Assembly (NCBI GenBank): GCA_035236585.1
Contig: CP141132.1
Coordinates: 47,743,880 to 47,807,879 of the forward strand
DNA length: 64,000 nt
Origin: Warburgia ugandensis
Taxonomy: Eukaryota; Streptophyta; Magnoliopsida; Canellales; Canellaceae
Reading direction: 5' to 3'
Shown here: one piece after another, positions 12,212 through 24,300 of the stretch
How the letters are laid out: the number at the start of each line of letters is the position of its first letter
Numbering within the stretch: position 1 is the first letter of the stretch
The notes under the pieces: model-generated
The model's input: only the letters and a program-made list of their open reading frames with translations
Told to the model about the DNA's origin: nothing
Databases searched by the model: none
Made by a program: the position numbers and the translations under genes

Positions 12212-13249
12212 TAAGGGTGTGCATGGTCCAGTTTGGTCCAGTCTCATGGGTCAAGTGGACCAGAACATTTTTTCAGTCACTGCCACGAGGACTTAGACCA
12301 TACCAGACCAATTTGGGTCAGGTGAAGACCAACTAGTCTTCAATTAGGTTCTTGATAGCAGGCACATGAAATTCATATCAACCAACAAACCAAAAGGATA
12401 CCCAAGGACCCTAATGCAGAAATCAAAGAAACAAGAATAACCCAACCAACTCAGCCATAAGAAACTCAAATAAGAGAACCTAAATTCCAAAACCACAAAT
12501 TGCTAAGTACACCAAAACCCAACAAATTCCACAGCTAAAAAGGGGCAGCCCCGGTACATGAAGCTCCCGCATATGCGGGATCCACGGAAGGGTGGAGACC
12601 ACAAGGGTCAATAGTACGTAGCCTTACCTTGCATTTTGTAAGAGGTTGTTTCTGCACCTTGAACCTGTGACCTCGAGTTCACACGACGACAACTCTACTA
12701 TTGTGCCAAGGCTCCCCTTCTAAAGTAATCAAAGCCAACAAATTCCAAAGCTAAAACCATCATAACCAAGATCACTAACCGTAAAACTCACCTCGTAAGC
12801 AATCACAATTCTCTACCTCCTTCCTCACAACATCAAGAATTGAATCAATCAACTCCGCCCCTTCAATATAATGCCCCTCAGCCCCAGATTACCCAAAATC
12901 AAAATTATTCAGCCAAAAAATCTGCCCATACAGCCCCGTCCTAACACTGTCCATGGTTCCAGGCTCAAGATCCACAACTCGCTTCATTGTTGTAGACATG
13001 CACCCTCTCAAGATGCATATTGGAGTTCCCTGTATATCTTCTCAGTGGATCAATTCCGTGTTCAATTGCAGACTACTTCTCACAAACGAATATCAGTGGA
13101 TCCTGTCGGGTTGAACTAAAGGACTGGACCAACCCAGTCTTGCATGTCATGTGTCCAAATTGGACCAATGCAATGTACAAACCGACCAAAAATACTATGG
13201 GCCCGTCTAGTCTGGTAGATCTGTCTGGTCAGTTTTTTGCACACTCCTA
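12212..13249. mobile_element. Non-autonomous hAT element
   Basis: The ends are imperfect inverted repeats: left taagggtgtgca and, read inward from the right, taggagtgtgca. This is the TAGGGGTGTGCA-type end common in plant hAT elements. A perfect 8-bp target duplication ctagcatc flanks it at 12,204-12,211 and 13,250-13,257, as hAT transposases make. Both ends carry direct and inverted ggtccag/tggacc motifs. No transposase frame is present, so it would need a transposase in trans. An Au SINE has inserted inside it. Confidence 0.85.
12541..12718 (-). mobile_element. Au-type SINE inside the hAT element
   Basis: A full-length Au SINE on the minus strand, from the 3' motif ggggcagcccc to the head gagccttggcacaatagtag. 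A near-perfect repeat, ccaacaaattccacagctaa and ccaacaaattccaaagctaa, occurs at about 12,518-12,538 and 12,734-12,755. The second copy lies about 14 bp from the SINE end, so it may be a target duplication with added bases or a local repeat. The SINE is younger than the hAT element it sits in. Confidence 0.88.
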
Positions 13250-13259
13250 CTAGCATCAT

Positions 13260-13855
13260 CTACAACTTTCTTTTTAAGGTAATTAGTTGGCACTCATATG
13301 TGACTTAACCCCACACATCTCACTAGTTACCTTGATCCCTCTTACATCATGTGCATCACGTTTACTTTTGCAATTTTATCTTTCTTTAGAAAGGCCTGAT
13401 TAAGGACCCACAACCCAACGGCCTGGTGAACCACCAAGCCTCCTGAAGTTTATTTTCTTCAGTTTGGTCAGTTCAAGAACATCTAGGTTAGGAACCATCA
13501 TTTTAAAACATTGATTGGAGAAAAGAAAGGCCTCAAGGGGCATGCCACTAAGAACTAATGGACTCATGATCCATCAAATGACCAAGCTAATAAATAGGAT
13601 CTAAAATCAACTCCAAAAGCCTTAGAACCTAGCACGACATGCTAACCTAAGCAAAGGACAGGCGACGACTCCAAAATCCCGTTTTATCTTCAATGGAACA
13701 TTCGACCACTTTCATGTGTATGCCTTGTGGACCTCAAAAATCTATATCCCATATACCTACACATACCCTATTTTTTTGATCCAGTTCTAAATGGTTTACA
13801 ATTCAGTTGTTTGGTGTTCACTGCCCTATAAAATCCCTATTAGACAGCTCAATTT
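13260..13855. other. Intergenic, nothing recognised
   Basis: No coding or repeat structure could be supported between the hAT element and the short inverted-repeat element that follows. Confidence 0.35.
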
Positions 13856-13857
13856 TT

Positions 13858-14001
13858 AGGAAAATGCTACAAGGGTAAGTCATCCCGAAGTTTGGGATAT
13901 TAAGATGGAGTTGCTTATAACTACCCGGCTTAATCTAGCATATAAAATAGCCGTCTAACATGGGACCATGGCATCCAAAACCACCCAATAGCATTTTTCC
14001 T
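13858..14001. mobile_element. MITE-like short inverted-repeat element
   Basis: About 144 bp bounded by aggaaaatgcta on the left and tagcatttttcct on the right, which are inverted repeats with one extra A. The interior has no frame. The target duplication is unclear, so the superfamily cannot be assigned. It could be a miniature inverted-repeat transposon or a chance hairpin. Confidence 0.45.
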
Positions 14002-15436
14002 GTGACTTATTCCTTAAATAGGAGGATAGAGATGCGAATTACTTGTGTTCTAGAGGAATTTAATTCCTGGACCTGCATGATAACAGTCATGATCAAGAAG
14101 GCAGATCTTGACAGATAAAAGGACAATCCGGTACACAAAGGTCAAGATCACAGATCTTGCAGAATACCAAGCTAAAACAAGATTTGAGATTACTGTCAAG
14201 AAAGCCAATCGTGATCAAGTGGTTCCAAAAGACAGCATGAGACATGCGGTCCGCTTCGTTGGTCCTCATCACCACCTAGTATTGCAGTTACAAGTAGGAT
14301 GGAAAATACATTATTATTACCAAATGGCGCACGAAAGTTGGTAATGAAATGTGAAAGCTTTGAGACCAACAAAAGATCATCACAAGTTGACCGCCACCTT
14401 CATTAGTCAAATATCATGTAATCCACAAAAGTGAAAGATTGCATTCCACCAACCAAAGCATGCTTTGAAAAACTTATTTAAGCCATGGCACAGCACATTA
14501 CAGAGTTCTGAGTTGTGATCTCTCTTTCATTTTTGTCAACCATAGCTGGAAACCAATTCTAAGATGTCAAACATCAGTATTGGCCCAACTTTGCTTTCCC
14601 ATCTCTCTCCCAAGGGCTAGAATACTAAACCAAATTCCCATGTTTTATCATCAATGGCTGGAAACCACTGTCAAATTCAGACATCAACAGAAACGATCAA
14701 CTAGAAAAAGTTTTAAAAAAAATGTTGAAAACAATGGCTTCGTGTCACAGACATGCACACAGAAAAATTTCTCACCTTCGTTCCTCTTCTCAAGTCCATC
14801 CAACAAGAACACCATGAACAGGATAAGCATTTTAGTTCAAGAACACAACAACTAGCCATGAGCAAAGACAGGAAACACAAATCATTACAGTATTATCAAT
14901 GGAGAAGAAGAAAGAAGAACTAGGAATCAAAGGTCGCCCGAGCTATGAAAATACATAAGCAATCATGATATTATAAACGAAGAACAAAGTATGATAAAGA
15001 GTTACCAAAGCAGCACTCCCTGGTCTGCTTATCCTTGATGAATCTCATACTATACATTACATTTCCCTCAACCTACTATCTTTCTGTCTCTCTCTATCTC
15101 TATCTGAACCATTTTATTCACAACAATTTATCCATTAATTCAAATAAATATGGAGAGAAATTCTTCTTCTCGCACCCTCTCTTTCTCGTCTCTTTTCTGC
15201 CACTTCCACGGTCAACACCACAAAGTTTTATAAATAAAGGGCCAAGTCGACCAACGCCTGATCTGTCACTTAGCAACATTTCTCCGGAAAATGAAAGAGA
15301 ACCAGAGGAATTGAGAGAGAAGAGGCAAACAAAGTAGCAGCAGCAGCCGCTGCAGTAGCCGTTACATCCCAAATAAATGAAATAGTGTTTTTGTTTCGGC
15401 AGCGCTGGAGGGTAGGAGAAAGAAATGTCTCAAAAG
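14002..15436. other. Intergenic and 3' flank of the LRX gene
   Basis: Several open frames here (14,108-14,344; 14,580-14,855; 15,035-15,337) have no recognisable motif. The final 300 bases are downstream of the LRX stop and probably include its 3' untranslated region. On the minus strand a canonical AATAAA occurs near 15,112-15,118, about 320 bases after the stop, and could serve as a polyadenylation signal. This is unproven. Confidence 0.4.
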
Positions 15437-15438
15437 AA

Positions 15439-17559
15439 TCAATAAAAGGGAGGTGGGGGAGGAGAGGCGTATGAAACCCCAATAACAGGTGGTAATGGAC
15501 CTTCGTACACAGGAGACGGTGGTGGCGGGGGAGATTCACAGGGCAATGGGGGAGAAGGTGAGGGAGGAGATATGTGATGAACTGGTGGCGGGGGTGAACG
15601 ATAATGAACAGGTGGAGGCGGAGGCGGAGGCGGAGATTCATGACGAATTGGCGGGGATGGAGATTTATAATGAACCGGGGGCGGTGGGGACTCATGATGA
15701 ACTGGTGGAGGCGGAGAATTATACACATATGAGGCTGGCGAAGGTGGCGATGAAGGCAAATGTGGTGGTAAATAGTGAACCGGAGGTGGCGGACTATATT
15801 CTTCGCACGGTGGTGGAGGTGGTGGTGGTGTTTCCATACAAGGAGGTGGTGGGGGCGAATTCGGTGGCGGTGAAGGTGGAGAATGTACTGGTGGAGGGGG
15901 TGAATAATAATAGCGAGCCGGTGCGGATGGCGAATGTGGCGGTGGCGGCGGCGGCGGCGGAGGAGAATGTACTGGTGGGGTTGGTGAATTATAGTGGTAT
16001 GGACTTGGAGGTGGCGGCGATGAATATACTGGTGGTGGGGATGATGAATTTGGGGGTGTTGGTGGTGGTGGAGATCGAATGCAGTATACCGGTGGTGACG
16101 GAGATGATGGTGGTGGCGGTCGCGGTGGCGGTGGAGACGGCAGCGGTGGTGATGGAGGCGGTGGCGGTGGAGACGGCGGCGGTGGTGATGGAGGCGGCGG
16201 AGATAGTGAAGGTGGGGGAGGAGATGGTGATGGAGGTGGGGGAGGAGATAGAGAAGGTGGGGTTGGAGATGGTGGTGGTGGGGACGTAGAAAGTGGTGGA
16301 GGTGATAGCGGAGAGTAAACTGGGGGTGGAGGAGAAAATACAGGCGGAGGAGGAGGTGGGGGGGGAAGAGAAGGGACGAAAGGACGACATCTGAAAGAAT
16401 TACAATCAACAGGATGAGACAAGAATAACTTACATTGCTTCTGGGACCGCTGAGCAGGCCGTGCCGGCAAGCAATTCCTCCGATCGTCGAAAGCGGGAAG
16501 CCTCAAGCAAACCGGCGGTTCTCCGGTAAAGAAATTGTAGGAGAATGTGAAGTTCTGAAGATTGGGTAGAGAGCAAATACTGGCAGGAATTTGGCCGGAA
16601 AGCATGTTATGCGCCACATTGAGCTGCTCCAAGGTGACCATTCCTCCGATCGAGTACGGAAGCGGCCCCATGAGTTCATTGAAGCTGAAATCTAGTACCA
16701 TGAGATTCTGGAGCAGACCCATCTCCGGCGGAAGACACGACCGGAATCCGTTGTTCATGAGGATGATCTCATTGAGGGTTCGAGACATGTTTCCAAGACT
16801 GGCCGGAACGCAGCCGTGGAACCGGTTGTTGGCAAGAACAATGACGGAAACCGGCGAGTTGCCGAGATTTTGAGGCAGATCAAAGGCAAATCGGTTGTGA
16901 TTGATGAAGATGGCGTCGAGATCTTTGTCAAAGAGCTGCATCGGAACCTTACCTTCAAACTCGTTGAAACGTAGATCTAGATATTTCAAGGAAGGTAGCT
17001 GGAGAACTACGCTAGGAAACTTTCCGGCGAAACGATTGTTGCTCAGATCTAGCTCGTAGAGGAGCTTTAGGTGGATGAACTTGTGAGGAACAGTTCCACA
17101 GAAGCGATTTGAGTTGATATGGAACAATGCAAGGTCAGAAAGCAAACCCAATTGCTCCGGCAGGTAACCGGCGATGTCACCGTGGTTGAGATCGATGCCG
17201 GCGACGACCCGGATGGTCCGATCTCTAAGAGAAGGCGAGCAGAAAACCCCGGTGTAGTTGCAGACATCGGATCCAACCCAGTTACCGGTTAGATTCAAAG
17301 AATCTGAAAGAACAGCCTGCTTCCATGCTTGTAAGGCAATGTAGGCAGTTCTAAGCCGTGGATTCTCGAAGACAAGGGAAGGGTCGACGGTCACATTTTC
17401 TCCACGATCCCCGAACTCGTCTCTGTAGTAGAGTAACTGCCTTTGTCGGATGTAGCTAACTTCTGCGTAGGAGAGTCCATTGCCGACAGGGGAAAAGAAA
17501 ATCAGAGGAAAAGAGCTGCAGTAGATGATGAAGGAGAAGAGGAAGAGATTATTCTTCAT
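15439..17559 (-). CDS. LRX: Leucine-rich repeat extensin (LRX), vegetative type
   Basis: A 706-residue cell-wall protein in one exon. A hydrophobic signal peptide spans about residues 1-30. A family-specific N-terminal domain (30-100) is followed by about ten leucine-rich repeats (105-350, with repeated LDLSNNRFAGKFP-like units), a cysteine-rich hinge (351-392) and a proline-rich extensin domain (398-706) dominated by SPPPP-type runs with scattered Tyr and His. The C-terminus PVIGVSYASPPPPPFY is the same type as in Arabidopsis LRX3/4/5. Known family role: the LRR part binds RALF peptides and the extensin part anchors in the wall, linking wall state to FERONIA signalling and cell growth. Length is close to LRX3/4. 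The Met start is followed directly by the signal peptide. The frame is intact. Opposite-strand frames over the proline-rich part are shadows. Confidence 0.96.
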   Translation of the reverse strand: MKNNLFLFSFIIYCSSFPLIFFSPVGNGLSYAEVSYIRQRQLLYYRDEFGDRGENVTVDPSLVFENPRLRTAYIALQAWKQAVLSDSLNLTGNWVGSDVCNYTGVFCSPSLRDRTIRVVAGIDLNHGDIAGYLPEQLGLLSDLALFHINSNRFCGTVPHKFIHLKLLYELDLSNNRFAGKFPSVVLQLPSLKYLDLRFNEFEGKVPMQLFDKDLDAIFINHNRFAFDLPQNLGNSPVSVIVLANNRFHGCVPASLGNMSRTLNEIILMNNGFRSCLPPEMGLLQNLMVLDFSFNELMGPLPYSIGGMVTLEQLNVAHNMLSGQIPASICSLPNLQNFTFSYNFFTGEPPVCLRLPAFDDRRNCLPARPAQRSQKQCKLFLSHPVDCNSFRCRPFVPSLPPPPPPPPVFSPPPPVYSPLSPPPLSTSPPPPSPTPPSLSPPPPPSPSPPPPSLSPPPPSPPPPSPPPPPPSPPLPSPPPPRPPPPSSPSPPVYCIRSPPPPTPPNSSSPPPVYSSPPPPSPYHYNSPTPPVHSPPPPPPPPPHSPSAPARYYYSPPPPVHSPPSPPPNSPPPPPCMETPPPPPPPCEEYSPPPPVHYLPPHLPSSPPSPASYVYNSPPPPVHHESPPPPVHYKSPSPPIRHESPPPPPPPPVHYRSPPPPVHHISPPSPSPPLPCESPPPPPSPVYEGPLPPVIGVSYASPPPPPFY

Positions 17560-18360
17560 CTCATTCTCTTCCCCGGAAAGACAGAGAATGAAAGAAACAG
17601 ATCGCCTTTCTTTGCGTCCTTATTTCTACAGCTGCTGCTGCTTTTGGTTGAGAGAGAGAGAGACAAAGGTTTGTTGTTAGAGAAGGAAGAAGAGGAATTG
17701 GGGTTTTCTTCTAGGGATTTTGGAGTGTGTGAAATAACATCAAGGACAGCCACAACACAGCTCAAAGGCCACTGGATATGCTTTCCTTCTTTCTGCTGCC
17801 ACTCTCTCTCTCTTCATAACCTTTTTCTTCTTCTATTTTCTTTTGTCTCTTTTTCTCTTTTCCTAAATTTTCTAGGGTTGTTTTTTATGTACGTATTAAC
17901 GGTAAGAAGCCAGCTTTATTGGAATCTCATTCCCACCCAACCCAGCAACAACAACAAGCAAAGCCTATGTTCTGGAATTTTTACTGAAAAAATAATATGG
18001 GTCGGATATCGCCGGAATCACGATCAGCACAGATTCTCGAAACGACTGCCGGTTTTGTCTCGCTCCCGCGTCCACATTTTGATTTTTCATCTTGATTTTC
18101 TGATAATAATACATTTTTTAGTTATGGTAATATAATTATAGTCTCTACAAAAATGAGATTGGTTGGTATGTTGTCCGAAACGGGCCAGGCGGATGTAATG
18201 CCATACCCCACTGCTCACGATTATTTTATTGGTTTTTTCTTTCTTTTTTTTCAAAATACTTCTTTTCTCTTTTTCTGGAACAATTAGGGTGCCGATAAGA
18301 AACGAAGTTGCAAATCTGGAACGAGTCCTACCATTTCCAGACGCTAAAATCAACATCTAA
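17560..18360 (-). promoter_or_regulatory. Putative LRX 5' UTR and proximal promoter
   Basis: Upstream of the LRX start on the minus strand is a CT-rich leader, including the CTCTCTCT run opposite 17,650-17,665. Pyrimidine-rich leaders are usual for plant 5' untranslated regions. A TATAATTATA-like sequence occurs about 570 bases upstream (18,128-18,140) and is a weak candidate core promoter. The transcription start cannot be fixed from sequence alone. Confidence 0.35.
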
Positions 18361-19760
18361 TTTCAGAATCCCCGATTACTTGCACAACGAAAGTCACTTC
18401 AAATTGAACGCTAGTAACTTGTGCTTCTTTGTTCATTAAATCTTGAATGATTGTTAAAAATGAAGGGAAAAAAAGGAGTGGTTAAAGTTATTGAATGGCT
18501 CAAATCGAAGAAAGGAATTTTTTTTTTTGAAAAAAAAAGGTGGCCTGTGTTTGCAAATACCAAGGACTCTTGAGAAATAAGTCGTCAAAAGGAAATACTC
18601 CCAAATTAAAAAAAAATGTTTAGCAAGAATTTGGAGAAGACAACGTATGCTTGGATGAAATTTTAATTAACTTAAATTTGCAGCAAGATTTATAAATCTG
18701 TATTGGGAAGTTGACAAATATTCATTGAATTCAAAATTTTTGACAACTTAAAATTATTCTGGGATATATCGGGACGTCAAGATTTTTATCAAATAATCTA
18801 GACTTTTTATAACCAACTGTGAGGGGAAAAGTTAATACGGGTGGGAATCGAATTCTCTACTAATCAAGCAGTTAAAAAAGAGGAACCACTCAAAAGAATT
18901 TGGGTAAATTGATTTGTATCATTAAGCATTGAAGGTTTCGATAGTACCCATTTGGAATAAAGGCTCACCAGCATTACCATTTTTCTAAAGGGAAACAGTT
19001 ACTTAAACAAATCATTTGAGTGGCATTTGACGGTGCTTTCAGAAAAAATGAGGAAAATAGACTGCCTAACCGTGGTTAACGAACTACCTCTCCTCTAGAA
19101 CGTCATGTATGAAATATGTGCATTGGATGTGGATGGTTACATGGATTGATGGATGGGGAAGGGCCCCATCGGCTGTGAAAGGGACGTCACAGAAGCATGT
19201 AACTGGACGCACACGTCACGTCTGACACGGATGGATCGTCGGTGCCACTGTGGCGCACCGCGTCCCCGTGACGACACCAACGCCTCTCTTCTTTTCCACA
19301 ACAGATATACAGCCATTTTTCTGCAGAAAACAACACCAAACACGGTTACGCGTGCAGACTTTTGTTTTTATCAATTATTAATTTACTTTAATTAACATTT
19401 TTAAATAAAACGCATTCTTAATATATTATGTGTAATACTAACAGCTTCTCATTTTAGGCTTTGAAACCGGTTATTCTTGCAACCAGACTCCCAACTTCCA
19501 ATTAATTCTGTCTTGTCCATGCACCTTACTTACGCACATTAATTACACCAACTAACTAGTTTTAGTTCTTAACCATAGAATACAATAGATTTTTGTTCTA
19601 TTCTTAGGGATGGAAATTGGCCTGGTCACTGTAAGTTTTCACCTTTCCCCGTGAACTGATTTATCTTAACCATCCCCCCCTTGGTCGCTGAAATTTACAA
19701 CCCGATCTGAAGGATAAGATATACTAAGAGTAGCCTATTTTTTCCTCTTCTATCTCATCA
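18361..19760. other. Intergenic, with a GC-richer patch of ACGT motifs
   Basis: Mostly AT-rich. At 19,140-19,290 the DNA is markedly richer in G+C and contains several ACGT cores: gggacgtcac at 19,181-19,190 and acacgtcacg at 19,211-19,220, plus gtgacgac near 19,268. ACGT cores are bZIP-type binding sites in plants. The patch lies about 1.6 kb upstream of the LRX start. No exon was recognised in it. Confidence 0.35.
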
Positions 19761-19768
19761 ATTGTTAT

Positions 19769-20438
19769 TAGAGATGGCAACGATTGGGTTGAACAGAATT
19801 TTTGTCAACCCTAACCCCAATTTCAATGCTTTTATTCTTATCTAAGCTGACTTTTGATTATAATTTTCCAATCCTAATAGTGTTAGGGTCAAAAAGTTGC
19901 TGGCCTAAACCTAACATGTACTGTCAATTCATATCAAACCCCAAAAGTAGCCCTCGCACCTAAAACTTTTTTACACTTGAAAAATCGATTGATATCAATT
20001 ATCAAGTAATTCTTTGAGATAAAATATTAAGTTGTTCACTTAATTATCAAAAATGCTTTTATTCTTAGAGTTTTACAAAAATATATACAAGGGTATTTAG
20101 TTAATATATAAATATATGAATGAATGGGAGCCTTAGCACAATAGTAGAGTTGTCGTCGTGTGACTTTGAGGTCATCGGTTTTAGTTATGGAAACAATCTC
20201 TTGCAAAATGCAAGGTGAGGCTGCATATTGTAGACCCTTGTGTTCTACCCTTTCCCTAGGGCCCTCATACATAGGAGCTTCGCACACTAGGCTGCCCATT
20301 TCATATGAATATATGAATTTGTATTACAATTTTTTTAAGTCTAAACCTAATAACAAATTTCCTGGCCCCAGCCCAACCCAACCCTTACAGGTCAATTAGG
20401 GTCAGGACCCATGATTGGCCTGGCCCTTGCCATCTTTA
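19769..20438. mobile_element. Non-autonomous hAT element
   Basis: The ends are tagagatggcaacgattggg on the left and, read inward from the right, taaagatggcaagggccagg. This is the TAGAGATGGCAA-type end of plant hAT elements. The flanks attgttat (19,761-19,768) and actattat (20,439-20,446) match at six of eight positions, consistent with an aged 8-bp target duplication. Both ends carry ggg/ccc-rich subterminal motifs. No transposase frame is present. An Au SINE lies inside. Confidence 0.7.
20126..20300 (+). mobile_element. Au-type SINE inside the hAT element
   Basis: A full-length Au SINE running from gggagccttagcacaatagt to aggctgcccattt. The sequence aatatatgaat lies just before it and again just after it (near 20,110 and 20,308), which fits a short target duplication. 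Its insertion post-dates the surrounding hAT element. Confidence 0.88.
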
Positions 20439-20554
20439 ACTATTATGGAGCGGGCAACTTTTCCCTATCAATCTACCAAAAACACAACTGTATTGAGATG
20501 AAAACCCAATCACCCTTACATGGACGAAATGTTATTCTCTCTTTTCTTTTGTAA

Positions 20555-21006
20555 ATAGAAACGAATGCTATGTAAATTTCAACAAAGACATAACACAAGT
20601 TGATACTAATTTAGATGTTGAATAGAAGTTTACAAAAATGCCCTAGTCTTTTAATTAACTAAAACTAAAACCATGGGCATTTTTTGTATGTAAATAATTA
20701 TACAATGATGGGTCAGGTCTTCAGATTTGTTCCTTACCACCTATGTCAACCTCAACCCTAAATCGGGTCACATTATTTGCCCTGCACTGGGTACAAATTA
20801 AGGTTTTCTTACACCACCCCACGCCTAATATGTGTGGTTAGAATGGAAATGAATGTTACCTAAATTTCAATGAAGATATAAGACAAGTTTATACTAATTT
20901 AGACATCTGAATAGAAGTTTACAAAAATGCCTTAGCCTTTTTAACTAAATAAAAATAAAAGTAATGGGCATTTTTGTAAGTAAATAATCCCATAATAATG
21001 GGTCAG
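20555..21006. repeat. Local tandem duplication, second copy split by the gypsy element
   Basis: The sequence from about 20,561 (gaaacgaatgctatgtaaat) is repeated from about 20,845. Copy A is continuous through tgatgggtcag and on to ttgttccttaccacc (20,706-20,740). Copy B runs to the same tcag at 21,003-21,006, is interrupted by the gypsy element, and resumes at 25,902 with tcag followed by the ttgttccttacc text. Copy A therefore shows the site before insertion. The pair is old, with many substitutions. Confidence 0.85.
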
Positions 21007-21350
21007 TGACGTAGCGGATGCATTTTTTGAACTGTTGAATCGCACACGACTACCAGCTACAACCTTCTATAAACCTGTTGAATCTCACAACTACCAGGCA
21101 AATAGGCATCAAAATCTAAAAAGAATGCGAATTTTGGAAAGGAAACAAAGGCACCCTCTAAAATATTTATAAAACGGCTAATAAAAAAAAAAACCCTCCC
21201 CAGTCCTAGGGCTTACAATATATAAAATAAATAAAAACCCTAAAATTACCCAGAATAGCAAAAGTCCAAAAGTCACAGAAATTATGAAACTGCCACTAGT
21301 TCAATTTTTCAAATTTTCCCATAAAAACACATGCCATCTCCTCGACCGCA
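21007..21350 (-). repeat. 3' LTR of the gypsy element
   Basis: It begins tgacgtagcgg and ends ctcctcgaccgca in plus orientation (TG...CA) and matches 25,537-25,901 along its length. The right copy has extra sequence near its start and a (TA)n expansion near 25,765. Confidence 0.9.
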
Positions 21351-24300
21351 TCATTCTTCCCAAGTTGGACAGAATTCGCCCTCGAATTGTCTTCATCCAA
21401 ACTATCTCCAGCGAAGGGAACCAAATGCAGAACAACCCACACAAAATCACCCACGTCAAATTCCACATGCCTTCTCTTTTTATCAGCAGCTTCTTTGTAC
21501 TTGCCCTCAGCTTTTTTCAAATTATCATGGACAGCCTTATGAATCTCTTGCAAACTAGTCACAAAGTCTTCTACCTTCCCATGAATTCTGGTCTTGTTTG
21601 GTAAAGGCAACAAATCAAGTGGACCTCTAGGAACAACAATAAACACAACCTGAAAAGGACTGAAACTAGTACTGCGATTAACTGCATGGTTGTGTGCAAA
21701 TTCTGCTTGGCTCAACTTCTGGTCCCAACTCTTCACATGCTCACCAACCAACCACCTCAACAGATTCCCCAAAGACCGATTCACAACCTCAGTTTGCCCA
21801 TCTATTTGAGGATGATAGACACTACTGAAATTCAACTAAGTATTCACCATCTTCCATAAGCTGCGCCAAAAATGACTAAGAAACCTGGAGTCTCTATCAG
21901 AAACAATTGTTGTAGGCAACCCATGTAAACGATAAACCTCCCAAAAATACAATTGAGCAACACGAATAGCATCTGTTGTTTTCTTGCAAGGAATAAAGTG
22001 TACCATCTTAGAAAATCTATCAACCACAACAAAGATGGAATCATTACCTCGCTGTGTTCATGGCAAACCCAACACAAAATCGATGCTAACATCAACCCAA
22101 GGCTCGAAGGAAGAGGCAATGGCATATATAAACCCGCATTAGTAGCTGTCCCCTTAGAAACCTAATAGATTCTGCACCGTTGCACAAACTTCTCCACCTC
22201 TTTCCGAATGGTTGGCCAAAAGTAAGAAGCTTGAACCAATTGTAAAGTTCAATCACAACCCACATGACCTTCACCATGCAACTCTTTAATAATCTGAAGC
22301 CGTAAGCTACAATCTAGAATGCACAATTTATTGCCTTTAAATAGACAACCATCCAGCAACAAGAAATTTGTTTTCTCACCAGCCCTGACTTTTGCTAAAA
22401 CACTAGAAAGTACGGATCAGTCTCAAGTAATTCAGAAAAAGAATCAAAGCTAGGTACCTCTACTTGCATCCTATTCAAGAGACTCTTCCACCTACTCAAT
22501 GCATCAACCACCTTGTTTGTAACACCAGATTTATGCTTCACAACAAAAGTAAAATGCTCCAAATAAGCAACCCAAGAAGCAAGTGCTTCAAAGCCTCATG
22601 ATCAGTGTACAAAATAAATTCCCTATGAAACAAATAATGCCGCCAATGCTTAACAGCCTGCACCACAGCATAAAACACCACGTCATAAGTATTATATAGC
22701 ATTTTTGCACCAGACAGCTTCTCACTAAAATAAGCAACTGGCCTACTGTTTTGGCTCAAAACCGCTCCAATTCCCACCTTAGAAGCATCTGCATGTAACT
22801 CAAAAGGCTAATGAAAATCTGGCAACACCAAAACAGGAGCTATTGTAAGGCACACCTTAATCTATTCAAAAGCCCTTTCTGCCTCATCACCCCACACGAA
22901 CTTTCCACCCTTCATGCAATCCATAATGGAAGCCATAATACTACTAAAGTGAGGACTAAAACGCCTATAGAAAGATGCCAGCCCATGAAAGCTTCGAACC
23001 TCAGTGATAGTGCTGGGTCTAGGCCAATTTCGAACTGCCTCCACTTTCGACTCATCTACTTGCAATCCCTCACCCGAAATCACATAGCCAAGAAAAAGCA
23101 CCTCAAAGGTCATGAAAACACACTTCTTCATTGCTGCATAAAACTTCTCCCTGAGAAGCACACTAAGGACATCCCGCAAATGCTTAAGATGTTCCTCAGG
23201 GTTAGCACTATATATCAATATATCGTCAAAATACACAACGACACATTTGCCAATGAATGACCTCAAAATCTAATTCATTGCTCGCATAAAAGTACTAGGT
23301 GCATTTGACAACCCAAACGGCATCACCAACCACTCATACAACCCCTCCCTCATCTTAAATGTTGTTTTCCACTCATCACCAATTCTAACTTGAATCTGAT
23401 GGTATCCATTCTTCAAATCCAGTTTAGTGAATACTCTACCACCACTAAGTTGATCAAGTAAATCATCCAAACGAGGAATAGGAAAGCGATACCTGACAGT
23501 AATTTTGTTGACGGCTCTGCTATCCACACACATACGCCATGAACCATCTTTCTTAGGTGTTAGAAGGGCTGGGACTGCACAGGGACTCAAACTCTCCCGA
23601 ATAAACCCCTTAGCTAGCAACTCCTCAACCTACCTCCTCAACTCCTCATGTTCTCTGGGACTCATTCTGTAATGTGGCCTGTTTGGAAGGGCTGCTCCAG
23701 GCTCAAGGTCAATCTGATGCTAAATATCATGCAACGAAGGTAACTCATCCGGCAGCTCATCTGGAAACACATCACGAAATTCTGCCACAAGTGAAACTGC
23801 TGTTGTAGGAATTTCTACCCCTTCAGTGACCTCCTTACCCACCAAAACATACACTATCTCTGTATCCTGCAATTCTTCTTCAAACCTGGCTAAAGACAGC
23901 AAACTAGAATTTTCTTTCACAGGTTTAGACTCAACAGGATCCTTAACAGGCACCAACACAATTTTCACTCCCTTAAACATAAAATTGTAAGTATTAGCCC
24001 TACCATCATGCACTACACCCCTATCAAACTGTCAAGGTCTCCCTAACAACAACTGACATGCATCCATAGCAACCACATCGCACCAAACAACATCTCTATA
24101 TTTAGAACCAATAGAAAAGGAAACCAGTGCACATTTAGAAACTGTTACCTCGCCTCCTTTTTTTAGCCAGGACAGCCTGTAAGGCTTAGGGTGTTGCTCA
24201 GTTTCAATGCCCAATTTCTAAACTGCTTCTGTAGACATAATATTTTCACAACTCCCAGCATCAATCATAAATTGTACACTTTACCCAGGATGGTACAAGT

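Noticed and set aside
15270-16409. Open frames of 379, 266, 133 and 79 codons overlapping the LRX extensin region
   Set aside because: They consist of His/Leu, Val/Glu or Gly/Asp repeats produced by reading the proline repeats in other frames or strands. The LRX frame explains the region.
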